Positions 38,623 to 44,017 of a DNA stretch of 44,017 nucleotides are shown one piece after another; position 1 is the first letter of the stretch, and each line of letters starts with the position of its first letter. The notes beneath the pieces were generated by a model. That model ran no database searches and was not told the DNA's origin. It saw only the letters and a program-made list of their open reading frames with translations. This stretch comes from Deltaproteobacteria bacterium (GTDB taxonomy: Bacteria; Desulfobacterota; Binatia; UBA9968). The stretch spans positions 1 through 44,017 of the forward strand of contig JAUYJC010000253.1 of NCBI GenBank assembly GCA_030688735.1, written 5' to 3'. The position numbers and the translations under genes are program-made.

Positions 38623-39405
38623 ATGGACTCGCTCACACGAAACTTGAATTCCACAATCCTGCGCGTCGGCTCCGTGCTCGCCGGCCTGGCGCTCTGGCAT
38701 TTTATCGCCACGACGGTCATCAACGATACGACGTTTCTGGTGTCGCCGATCGTCGTGGTCGCGACGGCCTATGAAATGCTTTTCGTCAACGGCGAACTCT
38801 ATCCGCATCTTTTCGCCAGCTCGTGGATATTTTTTTACGGCTTCCTCCTGGCCATCGTCGCCGGCGTGCCGCTGGGATTCGTCATGGCCTTGAATCCGGT
38901 CGTCAGGGATTACATCAATCCCTGGATGACGACCCTCTACACCACGCCGCGCATCGCCTTCGCCCCGGTGCTGCTTCTCTGGTTCGGCGTCAGCGGCGGC
39001 GCCAAGGTCTCCATCGTCTTTCTCGGCTGCGTGTTTCCGATTCTGATCAACTCTTACTACGGCATGCGGGTGGTGAACCGGGAGTACGTCGAGCTGGCGC
39101 GCTCCTTTCGCCTTAACTCCCGGGCCTTGTTCTTTAAGATTCTTTTGCCCGCGTCGGTTCCCTTCGTTCTCGCCGGGGTACGCCTCGCCATCGGGCGCGG
39201 CCTCACCGGAGTCGCCATCGCCGAATGGTTCGGCGCCACCGAAGGTTTGGGCTACCTGATCTTTTTTGCCGGCCAGACCCTGAACATTCCGACCCTCTTC
39301 GTCGGCGTGACGGTCTTCGCCGCGCTGGGGATTTTCGGTTTCGAAGTCGTTAGACGCGTGGAAGCCTACGCCACGCCTTGGAAAAAGGACGCACGGGGGA
39401 TCTGA
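38623..39405 (+). CDS. ABC transporter permease (NitT/TauT type), second
   Basis: 260 residues, six predicted helices. The coupling loop reads ELARSFRLNSRALFFKILLP, then ASVPFVLAGVRLAIGRGLTG, the same place as in the first permease, with which it likely forms a heterodimer. The ATPase starts two bases after its stop. Confidence 0.92.
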   Translation: MDSLTRNLNSTILRVGSVLAGLALWHFIATTVINDTTFLVSPIVVVATAYEMLFVNGELYPHLFASSWIFFYGFLLAIVAGVPLGFVMALNPVVRDYINPWMTTLYTTPRIAFAPVLLLWFGVSGGAKVSIVFLGCVFPILINSYYGMRVVNREYVELARSFRLNSRALFFKILLPASVPFVLAGVRLAIGRGLTGVAIAEWFGATEGLGYLIFFAGQTLNIPTLFVGVTVFAALGIFGFEVVRRVEAYATPWKKDARGI

Positions 39406-39406
39406 C

Positions 39407-40207
39407 ATGGCCAGGCCGGTGCTCGAACTGCGCAACTTGAATAAGGAGATTCCCAGACCGGGTGGGGATCCCTTCGTCATTTTCAAAAATATCAACCTGA
39501 CGGTGCGCGACGGCGAGTTCGTCAGCATAGTCGGCCCGAGCGGTTGCGGTAAAACCACCATGCTGCGCGTGATCAACGGTCTCATGCCCCATTCGGGCGG
39601 ACAGATCTTGATCGACGGCAAATCCGCCGACGAACTGAACCAGGAGCTTTTGATGGGCTTCGTCTTCCAGGGCGCGTCCCTCCTGCCGTGGCGCACGAGC
39701 TTGAAAAACGTGTTGCTCGGCATCGAGGGCCGCGGGCGAAATGCCAAGGATGCGGAGCAGAGCGCGCGCAAGTACCTCGAACTCGTGGGCCTGTCCGGTT
39801 TTGAAAACTATTACCCCCACCAGCTGTCCGGCGGCATGCAGCAGCGCGTCAATCTGGCCCGCGCGCTGGCGGTCGATCCGCGCATTCTGTTGATGGACGA
39901 ACCTTTTGCCGCTCTCGACGCGCAGACGCGTAACTTCATGCAACTGGAGCTTCTGCGCATATGGCGGGAAACCCGGAAAACGGTTATCTTCGTAACCCAC
40001 ATGATCGCGGAAGCGATCCTGCTGTCGGACCGGGTGATCGTCTTCAGCCACCGGCCAGGTACCGTCCGCTCCGAATTTCAGGTCCCGCTTCCTCGTCCAA
40101 GGACCATGGACATCAAGTCGGACCCGCGTTTCCTTGACTTGGAGAACGTCGTGTGGAAACAAATTGAAGAAGAGGTCAACGCGGCCGGAGGTTTTGCCAG
40201 GCTATAG
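39407..40207 (+). CDS. ABC transporter ATP-binding protein (NitT/TauT type)
   Basis: 266 residues with every nucleotide-binding motif: Walker A GPSGCGKT (43-50), Q-loop Q88 in GFVFQGASLLPW, signature LSGGMQQR (140-147), Walker B ILLMDEPFAALD (160-171), H-loop H198 in VIFVTHM. The C-terminal 50 residues follow the SsuB/TauB plan (VFSHRPGTVRSEFQVPLPRP). Energises the two permeases just upstream. Confidence 0.96.
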   Translation: MARPVLELRNLNKEIPRPGGDPFVIFKNINLTVRDGEFVSIVGPSGCGKTTMLRVINGLMPHSGGQILIDGKSADELNQELLMGFVFQGASLLPWRTSLKNVLLGIEGRGRNAKDAEQSARKYLELVGLSGFENYYPHQLSGGMQQRVNLARALAVDPRILLMDEPFAALDAQTRNFMQLELLRIWRETRKTVIFVTHMIAEAILLSDRVIVFSHRPGTVRSEFQVPLPRPRTMDIKSDPRFLDLENVVWKQIEEEVNAAGGFARL

Positions 40208-40289
40208 ATCACCGTCGACTTCGCCGGATTATTTATGACCGAGGAAAAGTGACCGCAGGTCGTCGACTGGAGCGTGAGCCGCGATCTAA

Positions 40290-40372
40290 TGGGTTCAAGG
40301 TTCCAAGTTCGAATTCAAGACTTCAATCCCGATTCCTTAAACCTTAGAACCCGGAATTTTGAACCGAGCTAA
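40290..40372. repeat. GGTTCAAGGTTCCAAG / GGAATTTTGAACC intergenic repeat
   Basis: An inverted word pair (GGTTCAAGGTTCCAAGTTCGAA and CCTTAGAACCCGGAATTTTGAACC) in the 243-base gap after the ATPase. Related in wording to 28555-28625. No gene is seen in 40208-40450. Confidence 0.55.
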
Positions 40373-40450
40373 GGGATATCACTTCAATGATTATCCTGGT
40401 ATGAAATATCCGGGCTAGCGAACTGACGGAGCAACGTTAACGGAGGGTTT

Positions 40451-41467
40451 ATGCGTTACCAAAGTACCAAGACCTTGATCGCTGTTTGGCTTTCAATGTT
40501 TGCCTATTGCCTGTTACCTTCTCCAGCCGAGGCGGCCGATTCCGGGATGTTTAAGATGCGTTTCGCGCAGAGTGGCAATACTTCCTCGAGCTGGCCGCTC
40601 TATGTCGCCGAACAAAAGAAAATCTTTGAGAAAAACGGCCTGCAGGTCGAAGTCATCGTCATCCGCGGCGCCACTAACACGGCCCGTGCGGTGCTAAGCG
40701 AAACCATACCCATCGGCCGCATCAATCCCGACTATGTTATCGGTGCCAGCGAGAAAGGCGCCAAGGTCAAGATCGTCGCCGCCAACATGGAAAAGATCCC
40801 TTACGACATCTTCGCCCGCCAGGAAATCAAGAGCGGCGCCGACCTCAAAGGCAAAACCCTCGGCGTCAGCACGCTCACCGGCGGCACGACGTTGATGTTG
40901 CACGAGGTCTTGGAGAAAGCCTACAAGCTGAAGGATAGCGATTACAAATTATTGGTCGTCGGCACTTCACCGGAGCGTTACGCGGCGCTCAAGGGCGGCT
41001 CAGTCCAGGCCACTTTCATGGGACCGCCCTTCAACTTCCGCGCCACCAGGGACAGCTTTCGCAAGCTGGCAAATTTTCACGAGCAGCTGGGGCCGATACT
41101 GTTCACCGCCGATTTCGCCCATGTCAATTATCTAAAATCGAACCGCACCGAAGTGGTGCGCTATCTCAAGTCCATCGTCGAAGCGACGCGCTGGCTCTAC
41201 GATCCCAAGAACAAGGAAGAATCCCTCGCTATTCATATGAAGGTCCTGAAGTCCACTCGCGACAGCGCAGAGGAAGACTATAAGTATCTCGTGCAGGACT
41301 TCCAGCCCTTTCCTAAGGATGGCACGGTCAGCAAAGTGTCCTTCGACAAGACCATGGATTTGAGAATCAAGGAAGGCGCCTACCAAGGGAAGAAGGTCCC
41401 ACCGATGAGCGATTACGTCGACGATTCGTTCATCGAAGAAGCCAAAAAACAACTGGGAATTAAATAA
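40451..41467 (+). CDS. ABC transporter substrate-binding protein
   Basis: 338 residues with a signal peptide (MRYQSTKTLIAVWLSMFAYC, cut near AEAADS). Mature start FKMRFAQSGNTSSSWPLYVA and EQKKIFEKNGLQVEVIVIRG, then SETIPIGRINPDYVIGASEK and DLKGKTLGVSTLTGGTTLML, are typical of NMT1/SsuA-type periplasmic receptors. It lies with the preceding permease-permease-ATPase set, so it is the likely receptor of this importer. A GGAGGG site is just before the ATG. Confidence 0.93.
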   Translation: MRYQSTKTLIAVWLSMFAYCLLPSPAEAADSGMFKMRFAQSGNTSSSWPLYVAEQKKIFEKNGLQVEVIVIRGATNTARAVLSETIPIGRINPDYVIGASEKGAKVKIVAANMEKIPYDIFARQEIKSGADLKGKTLGVSTLTGGTTLMLHEVLEKAYKLKDSDYKLLVVGTSPERYAALKGGSVQATFMGPPFNFRATRDSFRKLANFHEQLGPILFTADFAHVNYLKSNRTEVVRYLKSIVEATRWLYDPKNKEESLAIHMKVLKSTRDSAEEDYKYLVQDFQPFPKDGTVSKVSFDKTMDLRIKEGAYQGKKVPPMSDYVDDSFIEEAKKQLGIK

Positions 41468-41487
41468 GCGAAGAAAAGGAGACCAGA

Positions 41488-42414
41488 ATGTTCAGAAGAA
41501 AACCCATTAAATGGCCCAACAATGCCCGGGTGGCCATCACCACTTGCGTCGTCACCGAGAGCTGGCCCGATGAGCTTGGCACGCCGACCTCCACCCAGGC
41601 GGAATTTCGCCGGGGAATCCAACGGGACGCCAGGTTTAAAAAGGATACCGCGTCAATCACCGACCGCCAGTACGGCGAGCGTGTGGGAGTCTACCGGGTG
41701 CTGGAGGTGTTGAGGCAGGAGGGCATCAAAGCCAGTTTCTTTGTCAACGGCCATACCGTCGAGGCATTCCCCGACCTCATGCGGCAAATCGTCGCCGCCG
41801 GGCACGAGCTTTGCTCCGAGAACTGGCGCCACGAGTACGTCACCATGATGACGGCGGAGGAGCAGCGCGCCGATATCAAGCGCACGGTGGATACCTTCCA
41901 GCGCGTGTTGGGTTTCAAGCCGCGCGGCTTCATCATGCCGGGAGAATTGCCCACGGACGAAACACCGGGAATCCTCACGGAACTGGGTTACAAGTACTGG
42001 ATGTGCTTTCTGCACGAGGATTTGCCCTACGTGCTCAGGGTTAACGGCGGGGTGCTGGTGCTGGCCTCTTACGTTATCTGGACGACTGACCATATAACCG
42101 GCCAGGCGGACGCCGGCCGAACGCCGCGCGAGCTGCTCCAGATCTGGAAGGACAACTTCGATTGGATTTACGAGGAGGGCGAAACCTACCCCGGATTCAT
42201 CAGTCTGGGGTTGCACCCGTTCTTGATCGGCCGGCCATTCCGGACCGGCATCCTGAGGGAGTTTCTCCGTTACGCTAAAGGCCATCCCGGGGTTTGGTTC
42301 CCGCGCGGCATCGATATGGCGGAATATTGGCTGGAGAACTGCAAGGACAATCTGATCGAGCGATGGCCCAACTACGGCACGGGGCTCCCATACGATAAGA
42401 CCGAGATAAAGTGA
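41488..42414 (+). CDS. Polysaccharide-deacetylase-fold protein with altered metal ligands
   Basis: 308 residues, cytoplasmic (no signal peptide). NodB/PuuE-like fold: VYRVLEVLRQEGIKASFFVN, GHTVEAFPDLMRQIVAAGHE, GFKPRGFIMPGELPTDETPG. The metal site is unusual: motif 1 reads AITTCVVTESW where D or DD is expected; motif 2 reads GHELCSENWRH, with Glu where the first His of SHGWRH should be; and the C-terminal motif is LHPFLIGRPFR, against the usual LHPH. It may be a variant hydrolase (PuuE-like allantoinases also deviate) or non-catalytic. It sits between binding-protein genes, so it may act on an imported nitrogen-containing ligand (inference). Confidence 0.82.
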   Translation: MFRRKPIKWPNNARVAITTCVVTESWPDELGTPTSTQAEFRRGIQRDARFKKDTASITDRQYGERVGVYRVLEVLRQEGIKASFFVNGHTVEAFPDLMRQIVAAGHELCSENWRHEYVTMMTAEEQRADIKRTVDTFQRVLGFKPRGFIMPGELPTDETPGILTELGYKYWMCFLHEDLPYVLRVNGGVLVLASYVIWTTDHITGQADAGRTPRELLQIWKDNFDWIYEEGETYPGFISLGLHPFLIGRPFRTGILREFLRYAKGHPGVWFPRGIDMAEYWLENCKDNLIERWPNYGTGLPYDKTEIK

Positions 42415-42442
42415 AGCCCTATGGGCAAGCCTGTCGCACTAG

Positions 42443-42474
42443 CTCAAGCCCCCGGCCTCGGCCGGGGGCTTGAG
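42443..42474 (+). terminator. 14-bp perfect hairpin after the deacetylase gene
   Basis: CTCAAGCCCCCGGC (42443-42456), loop CTCG, GCCGGGGGCTTGAG (42461-42474). Very stable; no T-tract. Separates the importer operon from the next binding-protein gene. Confidence 0.7.
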
Positions 42475-42552
42475 TCGAAGGGTCGTAGGTTCTGCCAGCT
42501 TGGAGAAATAATCGAGCAGCGAAATATTAGCGGGACAGCATGAGGTGATCCA

Positions 42553-43554
42553 ATGAAGTTGCGCTCAAAGGTTCTGGTCGTCAGTTTCATCGTTCAGTTT
42601 ACGCTCCTGGGGATATCCCATGCTCAGGAGCTGAAAAGAATTAGAATCGGCTATCCATCGCTTAGCTTTCGCCAAAGCAATGTCTGGGTGGCCAAGGAGC
42701 AAGGGCTGTTCAAAAAGTACGGTCTGGAGGTCGAGCCGATCTATCTCCGCGGCGGGCAAGTGGCGACTCAGGCGCTGGCCGCGGGCGATCCGCCGATCGT
42801 CAATATCGGCACGGTGGTCCAGGCGAATCTGTCGGGATACAACCTCGTGCTCGTCGCCGCGGTGGAAACAAACTACGATCAAATCGTATTTTCGCGCAAG
42901 GGCATCAACAAGCTCGAGGATCTCAAGGGAAAAATTTTCGGCATCAGCAGTTTCGGCTCGGCCACGCATAACGCGGCCAATATTCTTTTCAAACATCTCG
43001 GCATGGAGCCCAATAAAGACGTCGTGCTGATTCCCGGCGGGCCCGATGCCGAACGGATCGCGGCGCTGTTGGCGGGAAGAATCGACGCCACCATGGTTAC
43101 CTCGTCGGCGGCGCCGCCGGCGAGGAAAGCCGGTTTTAACGAGTTGTTCCAAATCGCGGACCTGGGAGTCGAAGTGCAGGGCAACGGATTCGCCACCTCC
43201 CGCGCCTACATCAACACCAATCGCGATACGGTGAAAAACGCCCTCAGGGGATTCGTCGAAGCCATCTATTTTATCTATGCGAACAAAAAAGAAGCCCAGA
43301 AGGTCTTCGCGAAATACATGCGCACCAACGACTCTGAAGTCCTCGAAGACTCCTATCAAGGATACGTCAAGATGATCCCGAAGAAACCCTACCCCACTCT
43401 AAAGGGCATCCAGAATCTCCTCGATATCCTCGCGCCGCAGTTCCCCGCGGCTAAAACCGCCAAGCCGGAGCAATTCGTCGACTTGAGCTTTTTGCAGGAG
43501 CTAGAGAAGGAAGGTTTCTTCAACGAGATGGCGAAACGCTATCCGACAAAATAA
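42553..43554 (+). CDS. ABC transporter substrate-binding protein (paralog 1 of tandem pair)
   Basis: 333 residues with a signal peptide (MKLRSKVLVVSFIVQFTLLG ... HAQE). KRIRIGYPSLSFRQSNVWVA, KKYGLEVEPIYLRGGQVATQ and DPPIVNIGTVVQANLSGYNL form the first lobe; LKGKIFGISSFGSATHNAAN marks the second. Same family as 10598 and 40451, but closest to the following gene. No transporter genes of its own. Could use the importer upstream. Confidence 0.93.
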   Translation: MKLRSKVLVVSFIVQFTLLGISHAQELKRIRIGYPSLSFRQSNVWVAKEQGLFKKYGLEVEPIYLRGGQVATQALAAGDPPIVNIGTVVQANLSGYNLVLVAAVETNYDQIVFSRKGINKLEDLKGKIFGISSFGSATHNAANILFKHLGMEPNKDVVLIPGGPDAERIAALLAGRIDATMVTSSAAPPARKAGFNELFQIADLGVEVQGNGFATSRAYINTNRDTVKNALRGFVEAIYFIYANKKEAQKVFAKYMRTNDSEVLEDSYQGYVKMIPKKPYPTLKGIQNLLDILAPQFPAAKTAKPEQFVDLSFLQELEKEGFFNEMAKRYPTK

Positions 43555-43574
43555 GAACCACCGGCAGGTACCCG

Positions 43575-44017
43575 ATGAGAAAACTATTCGTCCTATTCGT
43601 CTTATTGGTCCTAGTCCACGTCACCACCGCCGATGCCCAAACGCTCAAGCGCATCAAGATCGGCTACCCTTCTCTCAGTTTCCGCCAGAGCAACGTGTGG
43701 ATCGCCAGGGAAACGGGCATCTTCAATAAGTATGGCTTGGAAGTGGAGCCGATCCTTTTTCGCGGCGGGCAAGTGGCCACTCAGGCTCTGGTCAGCGGCG
43801 ATCCGCCGATCGTCAACATCGGCACCGTGGTTCAAGCGACTATCCAAGGCCACAGCATCGTGCTCGTCGCCGCGGTCGAAAATAAATACGATTTCATCAT
43901 CTTTACCCGGCCCGGCATCACCCAGTTGGAACAACTTCGAGGCAAACGATTAGGCATTACCGGTTTTAATTCATCGACGCACTACGCATCGATCATTGTA
44001 GCGCGCCACTTGAACGC
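43575..44017 (+). CDS. ABC transporter substrate-binding protein (paralog 2, cut by window end)
   Basis: The first 147 residues are present: signal peptide (MRKLFVLFVLLVLVHVTTAD), then RIKIGYPSLSFRQSNVWIAR, KYGLEVEPILFRGGQVATQA and DPPIVNIGTVVQA. Most residues agree with 42553-43554 (about two thirds in the mature part), so the two arose by tandem duplication. It begins 20 bases after the first gene's stop. The end is off the window. Confidence 0.93.
   Translation, partial: MRKLFVLFVLLVLVHVTTADAQTLKRIKIGYPSLSFRQSNVWIARETGIFNKYGLEVEPILFRGGQVATQALVSGDPPIVNIGTVVQATIQGHSIVLVAAVENKYDFIIFTRPGITQLEQLRGKRLGITGFNSSTHYASIIVARHLN

Overview
The window looks like a chromosomal segment of an uncultivated, moderately GC-rich bacterium. 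Repeated NMT1/SsuA-type solute-binding proteins, biotin-dependent carboxyltransferase-like proteins, amidohydrolases, an MmgE/PrpD protein and abundant palindromic intergenic repeats are typical of soil or groundwater lineages once grouped with the deltaproteobacteria (Desulfobacterota, Binatota or Rokubacteria-like). This affiliation is from memory of gene content only; there is no rRNA or marker gene in the window.

Bases 1-26,400 are an accessory region full of decay. They hold an ISL3-family insertion sequence with a divergent passenger gene (141-1907) and two DUF2130 C-terminal remnants. Those remnants lie in direct orientation around a nucleotide-cyclase-like gene, a small secreted protein and a RelA/SpoT synthetase with its partner. 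Next come small hypotheticals, an island of intact genes (VOC protein, ECF sigma factor, alkyltransferase, EamA exporter, solute-binding protein; 7493-11611), two orphan-looking antitoxins, and fragments of an amidohydrolase (two copies) and an RHS/YD-repeat protein. An outer-membrane barrel, an MmgE/PrpD gene coupled to an MNT-HEPN pair, a run of small signal-peptide proteins (18340-20130) and two PD-(D/E)XK-like proteins follow. The end of this part has a truncated carboxyltransferase copy, a truncated RluA-type pseudouridine synthase, DoxX, DUF2283 and a four-helix-bundle protein. Many short direct repeats, some almost identical, stitch this part together.

Bases 26,985-44,017 are orderly and all on the plus strand: two full paralogous carboxyltransferase-domain proteins flanking an amidohydrolase, a DUF423 membrane protein, and an alanine dehydrogenase/DHH phosphoesterase/cupin operon with overlapping stops and starts. 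Then comes an unusual coupled pair, a lipoprotein followed by an 838-residue secreted TPR-like protein. A NitT/TauT-type ABC transporter (two permeases, ATPase, binding protein) follows, then a deacetylase-like protein with altered metal ligands, and two tandem paralogous binding proteins, the last cut by the window end.

The most unusual items are the coupled lipoprotein/TPR pair, the carboxyltransferase family (two full copies, one truncated copy, one leader-only remnant, none with a biotin domain), the DUF2130-flanked signalling cassette, the deacetylase-fold protein with changed ligands, and the repeat-built C-termini of several small genes.
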